Assembly (NCBI GenBank): GCA_018828825.1
Contig: JAHJUV010000035.1
Span: 1-40,643 of the forward strand
DNA length: 40,643 nucleotides
Reading direction: 5' to 3'
Source: Planctomycetota bacterium
GTDB lineage: Bacteria > Planctomycetota > Phycisphaerae > Sedimentisphaerales > UBA12454
Shown piece after piece: positions 25,490 to 34,279 of the stretch (the stretch's first letter is position 1; each line of letters begins with the position of its first letter). The position numbers were made by a program, and so were the translations under genes. A model generated the notes under the pieces. It had not been told where the DNA came from and did not search any database. It saw nothing but the letters and a program-made list of their open reading frames with translations.

Positions 25490-26983
25490 ATGGCAGATGA
25501 ACCAAAAACTTCAAGACACACAACGGCAGAGTCGGTAGCCAATACATTCGAATGGATTATTACAGCCTTTATTCTCGCCTTTGTATTCAGGGCATTTGTA
25601 CTTGAGGCCTTCCGTATCCCGACAGGCAGTATGGCCGATACACTGATGGGCGATCATTTCAACATTCGGTGCACACAGTGCGGCTACAGTTATGAATATA
25701 ATTTTAATCCTTATATCCAGAAGACATATAAAACAGAGGTCGGCAGCGGATTTTATAAACTTGTGCCTTCGCCGAGATGTCCGAGCTGCGGCTATTATGA
25801 GAAGCCGAATATGGCTGTTCCAAAAGCAAACGGCGACAGGATACTCGTATTCAAATGTCTTTATCAATTTGTTGAACCAAAGAGGTGGGATGTAATCGTC
25901 TTTAAAAATCCGACAAACCCAAAAGAGAATTATATAAAAAGACTCATCGGCAAACCGGGCGAGACTGTTGAAATAGTCGATGGCGATATATACATAGACG
26001 AAAAACTGGTCAGAAAACCTCAAAAGGTTCAGGAAGAAATGTGGCTGCCGATTTATAATAATAATTTTCAGCCCATACAGCCGATGGAAGGCAGATTTAA
26101 CGAACATTCCTGGCACCAGCCATTCACCAACGATAGTACTTCCGAGTGGCAGTCCAATCCGTTAAAACCTGTCGAATTTACCCTGAAAGGCAGGCCGGAC
26201 AAGATTAATATAATGTTTTACGATACCCAAAAGGGAAACGATTTTAGAGCCAGCTACGCTTACGGCGACCCGCGATTTTACAAATATTTGCCATTTTGCA
26301 GCGATTTAATGATGAGATTCAATGGCAAAATAACAGATGAAAAGGGTATTATCGGGATTGGTTTTACAAAATATCAAACGCTGTACAAGGCCTGGTTCGA
26401 TTCAGCCGGCCTGATGGTCATAGAAAAAATTGACTCAACGGGTAAAACCGTCGAACTTGCCAGAAAGCAAATCAGTCCCGTTCAGCAGAACAAAGACTTC
26501 TTTATACAATTTTCAGATGCGGACCATTTGCTTGTATTGAGGATTGACAAACAGGAACTTACTTACGACCTCGGCACAGGTAAAGACGATGCCGGGCCAC
26601 GACTTAATGAGATTGAGCCAAAGGCCATAATATTCGGTTCCGGCGGATTGACTATTAGCAATGTAGGGCTTTACAGAGATATTTGCTATATAAGTTCGAG
26701 ACTCGAAAGCGTACTTCGGGCAGGCGAAGGAAATCCATTTACACTCGGAGAAAATGAATACTTCGCTATGGGTGATAACAGTCCCGACAGCGCAGATTCC
26801 CGTCTATGGGATGCAGAAGGAATCGGCAATAACGGTATAAGTTACAGAATAGGTGTCGTGCCGCGTGACTATCTGGTAGGAAAAGCGTTTTTCGTCTATT
26901 GGCCAAGCGGTTTTCGGATAGGCAACTCCCGGCTCGGACTTATTCCAAACGCCGGCAAAATGAGGCTTATCTACGGCGGTTGA
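25490..26983 (+). CDS. lepB: Signal peptidase I with zinc ribbon and large insertion
   Basis: LepB removes signal peptides from exported proteins at the outer face of the inner membrane. The anchor helix is at about 22-40. Catalytic Ser47 is in PTGSMADT and Lys150 in NYIKRLIGKPGE; the GDNSPDSADSR motif is near 428. Between Ser and Lys is an extra CxxC pair set (C61, C64, C97, C100), a likely zinc ribbon. Between the catalytic core halves (about 180-415) is a strand-rich insertion with no equivalent in the ~300-residue standard enzyme. Total length is 497. ATG at 25490, after AAAGGA, is chosen instead of an earlier in-frame start at 25376, since the family begins here. The gene is divergent to the amidohydrolase gene and meets the hybrid kinase gene tail to tail with nine bases between. 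Confidence 0.92.
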   Translation: MADEPKTSRHTTAESVANTFEWIITAFILAFVFRAFVLEAFRIPTGSMADTLMGDHFNIRCTQCGYSYEYNFNPYIQKTYKTEVGSGFYKLVPSPRCPSCGYYEKPNMAVPKANGDRILVFKCLYQFVEPKRWDVIVFKNPTNPKENYIKRLIGKPGETVEIVDGDIYIDEKLVRKPQKVQEEMWLPIYNNNFQPIQPMEGRFNEHSWHQPFTNDSTSEWQSNPLKPVEFTLKGRPDKINIMFYDTQKGNDFRASYAYGDPRFYKYLPFCSDLMMRFNGKITDEKGIIGIGFTKYQTLYKAWFDSAGLMVIEKIDSTGKTVELARKQISPVQQNKDFFIQFSDADHLLVLRIDKQELTYDLGTGKDDAGPRLNEIEPKAIIFGSGGLTISNVGLYRDICYISSRLESVLRAGEGNPFTLGENEYFAMGDNSPDSADSRLWDAEGIGNNGISYRIGVVPRDYLVGKAFFVYWPSGFRIGNSRLGLIPNAGKMRLIYGG

Positions 26984-26992
26984 GCCGATGCT

Positions 26993-28660
26993 TTACGCAT
27001 TTCCGGCTACGGCCGCGGGAACAAGATGCTTGTCGATTACTTTCAGCAGTTCACTACGGTCGATTGGCTTAGGGATATAATCATCACAACCAATCTTTAG
27101 ACACTCCCTTTCGCCTTCGTGGGTAACACTTCCTGTCATAGCAATTATAGGAGTTTTGACTCCAAGATTGCGAAGTTTTTTGGTCGCATCAAAACCGTTC
27201 ATATTCGGCATCTGCATATCCATAAAAATCATGTCAAAGACCTGGCCATTCACAGCGTCAACAGCCTGGAACCCATCCTCGACAATAGTTACCACAAAAC
27301 CGAGTTTTTCAAGCAAAAGCTTGATAAGCATCTGATTAGTCAAACTGTCTTCAACAACAAGTACTCTGCCTGAAAACTGACCGTTTAATCCATTTTCCTG
27401 ACGGCCTCTATTATCAAGCACCTGTGCATGAGACAAAGATTGATCTTTTTGAAGTTCGTCGGATACGGCATTAATAGGTATAGAAAGTGTAAAGGTTGAG
27501 CCTTTTCCCTCCTGACTTACAACGCTTATATCGCCACCCATTAAGCCGGCAACTTGTCTGGTTATCGTCAGGCCGAGCCCTGTGCCTCCATACTTTCGGG
27601 TCGTACTGCCGTCGGCCTGTATAAATGCATCGAAAATCGTCTCCAGTTTTTCGGGAGGTATCCCAATTCCCGTATCGGTTACCTGGAATTCCATAAAAGG
27701 TTTCTGTTCTTTTACAACAGACTGAACAGTAAGTTTTACAGACCCATTTTCGGTAAATTTAACTGCATTATTGACAAGATTAACAATACACTGACGAAGT
27801 CTTACAGGGTCCGTTACCATAGTCTGAGGAATATCCGGCATAGATATTATCATAAATTCGAGGTTTTTCTGTTTCGCAGATGGAAGCATCAAAGACTCCA
27901 CATTTGCGAGCAACTCAGGAATGTTACATTCAACGGTTTCGGCCTTTATCCGGCCTGTTTCAATCTTTGAGAAGTCGAGAATACCATTTATCATCTGCAG
28001 CAAATGTTTGGCGCTTTCAAGGACAAGCTTAACATACTTTTTCTGCTCATCCGTCATCTGTTCTTCGGCAAGCACCTCTCCGAAACCGATAATGGCATTC
28101 ATAGGCGTTCTGATTTCATGGCTCATATTCGCTAAAAACTGACTTTTGGCAACGTTTGCCTTGTCGGCTTCAGCGGCCATTTTATTGGCAGTATCAGTTG
28201 CTTTTATCAGCCTTACGTTTATCTGCTCCAGTTCCTGCTTTGTTTCACGAAGGTTAGATTCGGACTTTTTTCTTGCGATAGCGTACCGTATCGTTTTTAT
28301 AAGCGTGTATTCAAGGTCGCTGCCCTTGACAAGATAGTCTTCGGCACCGCTGTTTATCGCTTCCAAACCCACATCCTCGTCGTCAAGTCCGGTAAGGACA
28401 ACAATCGGAATGTTCGGCACGATATTGGATACTTTCTGAACATTCTCATTTCCCCTGCTGTCGGGCAGATTAAGGTCGAGCAGAACAATATCGAAACCGG
28501 GTTTGGTCAGCTTTTCGAGCGCTTCTGCAAGTGTCTGGGCGCAGTCAATGTTGAAACGTATCAGACTGGCAGCTTTGACAAGAACAAGCTCGACAAGCCT
28601 GCGGTCAAGCGCATCATCATCAACAAGTAAAACATTTATTGTCTTGTTTGTTTGAGTCAT
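26993..28660 (-). CDS. Hybrid histidine kinase REC-HisKA-HATPase-REC
   Basis: The 555-residue cytoplasmic protein has no membrane helix. An N-terminal receiver (about 8-125, phospho-acceptor D62 in VLLDLNLP) is followed by a coiled coil, the HisKA helix with H181 in ANMSHEIRTPMN, the HATPase_c domain (GIGIPPEK, GGTGLGLTI), and a C-terminal receiver (D481 in FMDMQMP). It resembles REC-fronted kinases that take input from another kinase's phosphate. No DNA-binding or enzymatic output is fused. Start: ATG at 28660 gives MTQTNKTINVLLVDDD; a GTG at 28696 is possible but has no ribosome site. The gene overlaps the end of the upstream response-regulator gene by 41 bases, so the two are co-transcribed. 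Confidence 0.92.
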   Translation of the reverse strand: MTQTNKTINVLLVDDDALDRRLVELVLVKAASLIRFNIDCAQTLAEALEKLTKPGFDIVLLDLNLPDSRGNENVQKVSNIVPNIPIVVLTGLDDEDVGLEAINSGAEDYLVKGSDLEYTLIKTIRYAIARKKSESNLRETKQELEQINVRLIKATDTANKMAAEADKANVAKSQFLANMSHEIRTPMNAIIGFGEVLAEEQMTDEQKKYVKLVLESAKHLLQMINGILDFSKIETGRIKAETVECNIPELLANVESLMLPSAKQKNLEFMIISMPDIPQTMVTDPVRLRQCIVNLVNNAVKFTENGSVKLTVQSVVKEQKPFMEFQVTDTGIGIPPEKLETIFDAFIQADGSTTRKYGGTGLGLTITRQVAGLMGGDISVVSQEGKGSTFTLSIPINAVSDELQKDQSLSHAQVLDNRGRQENGLNGQFSGRVLVVEDSLTNQMLIKLLLEKLGFVVTIVEDGFQAVDAVNGQVFDMIFMDMQMPNMNGFDATKKLRNLGVKTPIIAMTGSVTHEGERECLKIGCDDYIPKPIDRSELLKVIDKHLVPAAVAGNA

Positions 28661-29093
28661 GGGGTATTCGTTTGCATATAGTGAACCAATAGTCACTTAA
28701 TGTTTGTATAGCTTCCTGAAAATCGACAAGAGTAACCGGCTTTTTGACATAACCGGCAGCTTGTAATTTGAAACTTGTAAGTATATCCTTGTCGGCGTCA
28801 CTGGCTGTAAGAACGACAATAGGTATAATTTCAAGTTTGGGGTCTGACTTTATTAGCCTCAGGAATTCTCTGCCGCCAATGCCCGGCATATTTAAATCAA
28901 GCAGAATTAAATCCGGCTGTACGATGCTTGTATCCGTTTTGCTTTTCTCAAGATATTCAAGAGCCTCTTCAGCACTGCTCACAACAATCGGCGTATTCGT
29001 TATATGCTGGCTTTCAAGCGACATTTTTATAAGCTTCTGGTCGCCGGGGTCATCGTCCACTAACATTATAGTTGCTGCTTTATACAAATTCAT
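28620..29093 (-). CDS. Single-domain response regulator (Rcp1 type)
   Basis: The 157-residue protein is a lone receiver. The acidic pocket is MLVDDDPGD, the phospho-acceptor D66 is in LILLDLNMPG, and the Thr/Lys switch residues are in VLTASD and YVKKP. PGDQKLI and GGREFLRLIK place it in the group of Rcp1-like regulators that pair with phytochrome-type kinases having an SHDLREPL H-box, which is exactly the H-box of the kinase encoded upstream at 29901-32243. No output domain is present. A tail with many Cys/Lys residues extends past the fold and overlaps the next gene. It resembles its neighbour at 29140 closely enough to suggest tandem duplication. Confidence 0.9.
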   Translation of the reverse strand: MNLYKAATIMLVDDDPGDQKLIKMSLESQHITNTPIVVSSAEEALEYLEKSKTDTSIVQPDLILLDLNMPGIGGREFLRLIKSDPKLEIIPIVVLTASDADKDILTSFKLQAAGYVKKPVTLVDFQEAIQTLSDYWFTICKRIPHDSNKQDNKCFTC

Positions 29094-29139
29094 CTTGGTC
29101 TCCTGAAAACTTTTAGTGACAATCCTGTAATTTTTAAAA

Positions 29140-29583
29140 TCATCTATTCAGCATAACTGAAGTTGAAAACCAGTAACGAGTCAGTTTCCTGAAAGTATCG
29201 TTAAACTCCTGAGGCGAAGCCGATTTTTGAATATAACCGGCAGCATGCCGGGCATAACATTCTTCTATATCGCCTTCGGAATCAGAAGTTGTAACAATAA
29301 CAACCGGTATCGAACACAATTCGTTATCGTCTTTGACTATTTTCAAAAATTCTCTTCCGCCCATTCCTGGCATATTCAGGTCGAGTAATATCAAACCGGG
29401 TTTCGGATATTGCTCGGGATTTTCCATACTCGACCGCAAATAATCAAGCGCTTCTTCGCCGCTGGAGACAATTTTAAGACATACTTCGCTATTGTTGCCT
29501 AAAATAGCTGTCTCAATCAGCTTTTGATCTCCCGGCTCATCCTCTACGAGAAGAACAGTTGCTTTTTTCTGTCCATTTTCCAT
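29140..29583 (-). CDS. Single-domain response regulator (Rcp1 type), paralogue
   Basis: The 147-residue receiver has LLVEDEPGDQ, phospho-acceptor D68 in LILLDLNMPGMGG and YIQKS as the lysine loop. Nearly every landmark is shared with the following gene, including EALDYL, GGREFLKIVK and AAGYIQK. The ATG at 29583, with AAAGGG upstream, is preferred to the one at 29598. It is 46 bases ahead of its paralogue on the same strand. A MITE-like element separates it from the kinase gene, but all face the same way, so they might still form one transcription unit. Its output must be via protein contact or phosphotransfer to another protein. Confidence 0.9.
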   Translation of the reverse strand: MENGQKKATVLLVEDEPGDQKLIETAILGNNSEVCLKIVSSGEEALDYLRSSMENPEQYPKPGLILLDLNMPGMGGREFLKIVKDDNELCSIPVVIVTTSDSEGDIEECYARHAAGYIQKSASPQEFNDTFRKLTRYWFSTSVMLNR

Positions 29584-29757
29584 TTTAAACCCTTTCAATT
29601 CAGCCTGTTTATAAAGCTGCGAATTCAGTCCTCCGTTATCAGCTTAGTATTAACTGATACCGTAGCAGGAATTCTGAAATCCATTTCCCTTTGAACACTT
29701 TGTGTTTTTATACGGTATATATCGTAAAAATTCATCTTCGCTGAAAAACAATATTAA
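29584..29757. other. Intergenic part before the MITE-like element
   Basis: No gene is visible. Together with 29758-29900 it separates the kinase and regulator genes by about 317 bases and could hold a secondary promoter of the regulator genes on the - strand. Confidence 0.4.
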
Positions 29758-29900
29758 GGATACCTCTAAAAATTCATTTTGGCGGCAGAGCGAATCTTTT
29801 TGTCGCCAAGGGACGGCTTACGCCGAAGCAATAATCCCGATTCATCGGGATTGCTTCGTCCACCTTAGGTGTCCTCGCAATGACATTTTTAGAGATACCC
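29758..29900. mobile_element. MITE-like element of 143 bp
   Basis: The ends GGATACCTCTAAAAAT (29758-29773) and ATTTTTAGAGATACCC (29885-29900) are inverted repeats with 14 of 16 matches. The centre has the dispersed palindrome (29835-29850) extended by GAAGCAATAA and TTGCTTCG arms. TTGCTTCGTC and CTCGCAATGACA resemble a dispersed repeat known from many environmental bacteria. It contains no gene. Its right end touches the stop codon (29901-29903) of the histidine kinase gene. Confidence 0.65.
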
Positions 29901-32243
29901 CTAAGTATTAATTGCTTTATCAGCAGTTACCGGTTTTCCCGCAGCCGGCACCGTAAACCAGAATGTACAACCTTTGCCAAATTCGGATTCAACACCAATT
30001 TGGCCGCCGTGACGTTCCACTATCTTCTTGCAGACAGCAAGACCAATACCTGTACCTTCATATTCGTTTCTTGCGTGCAGACGTTTGAACATAGTAAATA
30101 CCGCCTGCTGATATTCGGGCTTAATACCTATGCCATTATCCTTTACATCCACTCTTACCATGCCGTCAGAGGCAGACTTACTGGTTATTGTTATATGAGG
30201 AATTGTACCCTTTTCCTGATATTTTATGCCGTTGGCGATAAGATTCTGTATAAGCTGGCGTATCTGGACAGGGTCCACTTCAACAGCCGGCAGCGGCTGC
30301 GGTACTTCAACTGTAACCTGTTTTTCCTGCAGAACCATCGAAAGCTCAAGCTGCTGGAGCTGCTTGACTATTTCGTTAAGGTCAACAGTTTCCGGAGGTT
30401 GTGATTTCGTGCTGACTTTTGAATAAACCAGCAATCTTTCTATCATCTTGTTCATCCGCTGTGCACCGTCTATCATAAATTGCAGGTTTTCAGTGTCATC
30501 TTTTTCAAGTTTGCCCTTCAGAGACGTTTGCAGCATATCTCCGAAAGCGGAAATCTTTCTCAAAGGCTCACGCAAGTCGTGAGATGCTATATAGACAAAG
30601 TTTTTCATTTGCTGATTAGCATCTTCAAGGTTACGAGTGAGTTTATCCTTCTCTTCTTCCGCTTCCTTGCGTTCGGTAATATCTGAGTATGAGCCGAGGA
30701 TTCCGACTACATTGCCATTGATGTCGTGTAGAGGCACTTTATTTGTGTCAAGCCATGCCGTTTTTCCGCTAGCCTGCTGTTGTTGTTCAATAATATGGTA
30801 TTTAGGCGTATTGGAATCCATAACTTTCTTGTCATCTTCACAGTAGGCATTTGCCTCTTCCTTTTTCCACGCCAGGTCATAATCCGATTTCCCTACAATA
30901 TCGCCGGGCTTGGCAAGTCCCGCATCCTTTGCAAAATTGACATTACAGCCAAGATAATTCAAATTTCTATCCTTCCAGAATATAGACTGAGGCACATTGT
31001 CCATAACAAGCTGCAGCATCTGTTGTGACTGTTTCAGTGCCTGTTCGGCCAGCTTACGTTCTGTGATATCGCGGAAAGTCCATACTCTGCCTACCACTCT
31101 GTTGCCAATTCTCTGAGGCTGGGAGCATCTCTCATATACCCTGTTGTCCTTGAAATACAGAATATCCTGCGACTGTGCGAAAGGATTGGCATATAGTCTC
31201 TTGACCTTAGCTATAAACTTTTCAGGCTCTGATAATTGGTCAAACACAAACTCAAGTAATTTATTGTCAATTTTGGTTTCAGCAACACTTGCAGGAATTT
31301 GCCACAAATGCAGAAACTTCTGGTTATGACTGACGACTTTCCCGTTTAAGTCAACAACAAGAATGCCATCTGCAGTTGATTCCAATGTCGCTGAGTGCAG
31401 AGACAGCAGGCTCGACAATTCATCCTGTGCCTTTTTACGCTCGTCAATCTCCCGAATCATCTGCTCGTTCGCTTTGGTGATTTCTAATGTACGCTCCTCG
31501 ACCTTTATTTCCAATCCCTCCTTGGCATCGAGCAATTCGGAATCGCGTTTCTGGATTTGCTCCAACATTTCATTGAACGCATCGATAAGCAGGCCTACCT
31601 CGTCATTACTCTGCTTCATAGCCCGCGAAGAATAGTCCTTCTTTTCCGAAACAGCTTTTGCCAGCTCGGCCAGGCTCAAAATCGGCTTGGAAATAACTGT
31701 TTGAAGCCGTGACGAAACCAAAAATGCTGCCAGAGAAGATAGTATCAGAACTATAATCATTATTTGAATATTTCGCTTGAGCATCGCATACATAGGCGCT
31801 AAATCCATCCGCAGGCAAACAGTGCCGGTCACTTCCTTATCGAGAACAATAGGACTTGTAACGGTTAGAAAACCATCCTTGAAAGCAAAACCAGTTTCCT
31901 GATATTCGGATGGAACAATTTCAATCTTGGAATCGCCACGATAATAAGCCGCAAAGAGCTTGCCGTCCTGGGTATAAATGCCTCCAAAAACAATAGATGG
32001 ATCTACATGAAGACCATCCAGGGTTTTCTCAGCATCAGTAGGGTCTCTAAATGCCAGAGCCGCCTTACTGTTGTCTGCTATCATCGCTGCCTGTATTGAC
32101 AGATTCTGCACCATATTATTGCGAAGTACGCGCTGTTCCCAGCCAATGAACGTTATTCCCGCCAGGAGAAGCCCAATGGTGCAGGCAATCATGACAATCG
32201 TCATTAGCTTATACTTTATCGCCATGTTTCGCAAAATAACCAT
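29901..32243 (-). CDS. CHASE8/HAMP/PAS sensor histidine kinase
   Basis: The 780-residue membrane kinase has helix 1 (about 14-34), a periplasmic CHASE8-like domain (35-150, with NNMVQNLSIQAAMIADNSKA), helix 2 (157-180), HAMP (to about 235), a coiled coil, PAS domains at about 282-400 and 410-525, and the kinase core. The H-box is IASHDLREPLRKI with His555, and the ATPase boxes are NLIANGIKYQ, DNGIGIKPEY and EGTGIGLAVC. CHASE8 is the sensor domain of YfiN diguanylate cyclases, whose partner YfiR has a homologue three bases upstream. The protein probably converts a periplasmic YfiR signal into phosphorylation of the Rcp1-like regulators. Start ATG at 32243; ATG at 32225 is an alternative. Confidence 0.92.
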   Translation of the reverse strand: MVILRNMAIKYKLMTIVMIACTIGLLLAGITFIGWEQRVLRNNMVQNLSIQAAMIADNSKAALAFRDPTDAEKTLDGLHVDPSIVFGGIYTQDGKLFAAYYRGDSKIEIVPSEYQETGFAFKDGFLTVTSPIVLDKEVTGTVCLRMDLAPMYAMLKRNIQIMIIVLILSSLAAFLVSSRLQTVISKPILSLAELAKAVSEKKDYSSRAMKQSNDEVGLLIDAFNEMLEQIQKRDSELLDAKEGLEIKVEERTLEITKANEQMIREIDERKKAQDELSSLLSLHSATLESTADGILVVDLNGKVVSHNQKFLHLWQIPASVAETKIDNKLLEFVFDQLSEPEKFIAKVKRLYANPFAQSQDILYFKDNRVYERCSQPQRIGNRVVGRVWTFRDITERKLAEQALKQSQQMLQLVMDNVPQSIFWKDRNLNYLGCNVNFAKDAGLAKPGDIVGKSDYDLAWKKEEANAYCEDDKKVMDSNTPKYHIIEQQQQASGKTAWLDTNKVPLHDINGNVVGILGSYSDITERKEAEEEKDKLTRNLEDANQQMKNFVYIASHDLREPLRKISAFGDMLQTSLKGKLEKDDTENLQFMIDGAQRMNKMIERLLVYSKVSTKSQPPETVDLNEIVKQLQQLELSMVLQEKQVTVEVPQPLPAVEVDPVQIRQLIQNLIANGIKYQEKGTIPHITITSKSASDGMVRVDVKDNGIGIKPEYQQAVFTMFKRLHARNEYEGTGIGLAVCKKIVERHGGQIGVESEFGKGCTFWFTVPAAGKPVTADKAINT

Positions 32244-32246
32244 AAC

Positions 32247-32855
32247 TTAATCTTTTGCCTCTCGCTCCATTCCAATTACTCTTGTTGCCAATCTTAAAAG
32301 CTGGGATCTGATTTTAAGTCCTGCCTGTTTAGCGGCAGCAGCGTCAACCTCGAACCGGATTTTTTGTTCTTCCAATACGAAGTTGATCATACCTCCGCCC
32401 GCTTCAAGAAATTTGGGCATATCCCCAATTATTAAAATGTTACTGCCCTTAACTAAATCTGTTATTTCCTTGACATTTTTTTTCTCAGAAAGGCAGATAA
32501 ATAATAAATGACATTTTTTGACGGCCTCGATTTGCTGATTAAACTCGGTTTCATCGGATTTCTTCAATTCTTCGAACCCCTTGAATTTCTTTACAACAAC
32601 TTTCCTGCCTTTGGCTTGTTTGTCTTTAACGGGGTCGAAAGCATCTTCAAATGGGTCTTTCCCGATGATGCCTATAATTATAGGCTCATTGGCGGCGGGC
32701 ATTTTCCCATCGGGCCAGTCTATAAACATAATGAAATTATATAGAAATGCAGCTTTGACTTGATACTCACGGGCGGTTGCGGATCCAGCCTGAGCCTTTG
32801 GTACCGCAAACAAGGCCAAAATCAAAAACATAAGTATATAAATTTTAATCTTCAT
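32247..32855 (-). CDS. YfiR family (DUF4154) periplasmic protein
   Basis: The 202-residue protein has a signal peptide (MKIKIYILMFLILALFAVPKAQAG). The mature part is typical of DUF4154: EYQVKAAFLYNFIMFIDWPD near the start, PIIIGIIGKDPFEDAFD, VKKCHLLFICLSEKK and GGGMINFVLEEQKIRFEVDAAAAKQAG. In Pseudomonas, YfiR holds the CHASE8 sensor YfiN inactive in the periplasm and releases it on redox or envelope stress. Here the next gene is a CHASE8 histidine kinase, so the same type of control may act on a kinase. Only one pair of cysteines is visible (CHLLFIC), which could form a disulfide. The genes are spaced by three bases, which supports joint expression. Confidence 0.88.
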   Translation of the reverse strand: MKIKIYILMFLILALFAVPKAQAGSATAREYQVKAAFLYNFIMFIDWPDGKMPAANEPIIIGIIGKDPFEDAFDPVKDKQAKGRKVVVKKFKGFEELKKSDETEFNQQIEAVKKCHLLFICLSEKKNVKEITDLVKGSNILIIGDMPKFLEAGGGMINFVLEEQKIRFEVDAAAAKQAGLKIRSQLLRLATRVIGMEREAKD

Positions 32856-33265
32856 CCGCAGTTAGTTAATCTGCTTTCATATAAACACGGTCTTTCCATT
32901 TCGGTTACTGCCGGTAGGCATAAATTCGGTATAAATAGGCCGGTCATTAACCTAAATAGTGCTTTAATGAAGAAAAATGGCACAAATTTTTATTTAACAG
33001 AAAATTATCGGCCTTTTTCTAATTATTATTAACATTAACCCGATAATATGTATATTTACTGACAGCTATGTATGAATATAGTGTAGATTCCGTTGCAACT
33101 ATTTGAAGCAGAAAGGGTTATGACACTGAGGTTACGGACAATATCTCATTAATCTACCACATCAACAATTTGGCAGATATGGCTGTTTTTTCGAACGGCA
33201 TTCTTTCGTTCCTTCACCCCCCCCTTGGTCTTTCCGATGCATTTGCCTTTTTGCAGGGCGCAAGT
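32856..33265. other. Gene-free region upstream of the YfiR operon
   Basis: No gene seen on either strand. The stretch is AT-rich near 32970-33060, has a run of eight Cs near 33219-33226, and probably contains the promoter of the signalling operon on the - strand, though no convincing -35/-10 pair was found. Confidence 0.45.
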
Positions 33266-33718
33266 TTAAAATGGATAAGATTTTAGATTGTGAAATGGCT
33301 CGTAGAAAACCAGCGTTATAATCGAGTGTGCAGGACTGCTTATCTTAGCAACGCCTTTACTTTGGCCGAGAACAAATTCTATCGCATCGTTGGTCTTCAT
33401 CCAACCAGGAGGACTCCATGGCGAGGCAAAAATTTTGAACTTGGCGCCCGGCACGGCCATTGCGTCCTTAATGAAAGGGATAAGCAACTTCCTGTCGCGC
33501 TCGATGTTGAAATGCTTGAGTTCGGTATCGCCGACAACCTCATCATGGGCATAATTGTTCAGCGAAAAATCGCAGCTATTGATATGCGTGCGGCAAAGCG
33601 AATAACCCAAACCGTTTACGGGATCGAAATAAGCCTTTATTACTTCAGCCCGCTTGTCAGAGCTTACTTTCGAGAGTGCATAGGCTGCCGATTCAGTATT
33701 GTCGCCGCAATCACACAA
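33266..33718 (-). pseudogene. Remnant of a GH30-type glycoside hydrolase
   Basis: The frame of about 150 codons starts with no good start codon. Its middle matches the glucosylceramidase/GH30 core: TESAAYALSKVSSDKRAEVI, YFDPVNGLGYSLCRTHINSC, DFSLNNY and SPWSPPGWMKTND. After TND the family sequence breaks off and unrelated residues follow to the stop. The catalytic glutamates, which lie further on, are absent, as is the N-terminal half. It is therefore not a functional hydrolase. An overlapping frame opening with MDVPYSKRTSFLAIASFVC precedes it, as if another gene's start had been joined to it by deletion. Confidence 0.75.
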
Positions 33719-33802
33719 ACAAATGAAGCTATGGCGAGAAAACTTGTTCTTTTACTATAAGGTACGTCCATTTAAAATACCCTTCTATCCTTTACATCCC
33801 AG

Positions 33803-34067
33803 CTAGTCTGCATTCCAGAAGGTAGTTAAATTATTTAATTCCCTATCAAAGTCCTTCGAAGTAATATCCGTATTACACATTCTTTCAAGACCATATCCAA
33901 GATCGCTTTTTGCATTTATAAAAGTCATTTCGCCCTATAAACCATCTGCTCCCCCCTAAATCAGCCTGTACTCTAAGAATACCAGCAGAGATAAAATACT
34001 TACTTCCAGGGTCATCAAATTTTCCCAGTTTAGCTATTTTTTCTTTTGACAACGTATAATCCTTCAT
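33803..34067 (-). pseudogene. Possible frameshifted gene of unknown function
   Basis: From the ATG at 34067 one frame encodes about 45 protein-like residues (MKDYTLSKEKIAKLGKFDDP to GGSRWFIG), and a second frame continues without gap as MTFINAKSDLGYGLERMCNT down to the stop at 33803. Reading the two as one broken gene of about 87 codons is more natural than reading either alone. I do not recognise the family. It lies next to the glycoside hydrolase remnant, so this whole stretch looks like decayed genes. Confidence 0.45.
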
Positions 34068-34279
34068 ATACGCTATTTATCGGACATAAGGTGCTTTTTG
34101 ATTGAAAATTACGGGATTTTTCAATCGAAAGCAGTATACGACATATAGCGCAGCAGCATAAAAGTGCAAGGTAAATTTGAAAACTTCAAGTTTCAATTTG
34201 TGCTGACCCTCAATTTTAGCGTATAATTCCTACTTTGATTCATTTGTTTGCCCCATCTGTAGTTTCTTGGGAAAATACT

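Noticed and set aside
29880..30404. Open frame of 174 codons on the + strand
   Set aside because: It is antisense to the kinase core of the histidine kinase gene and has no family features.
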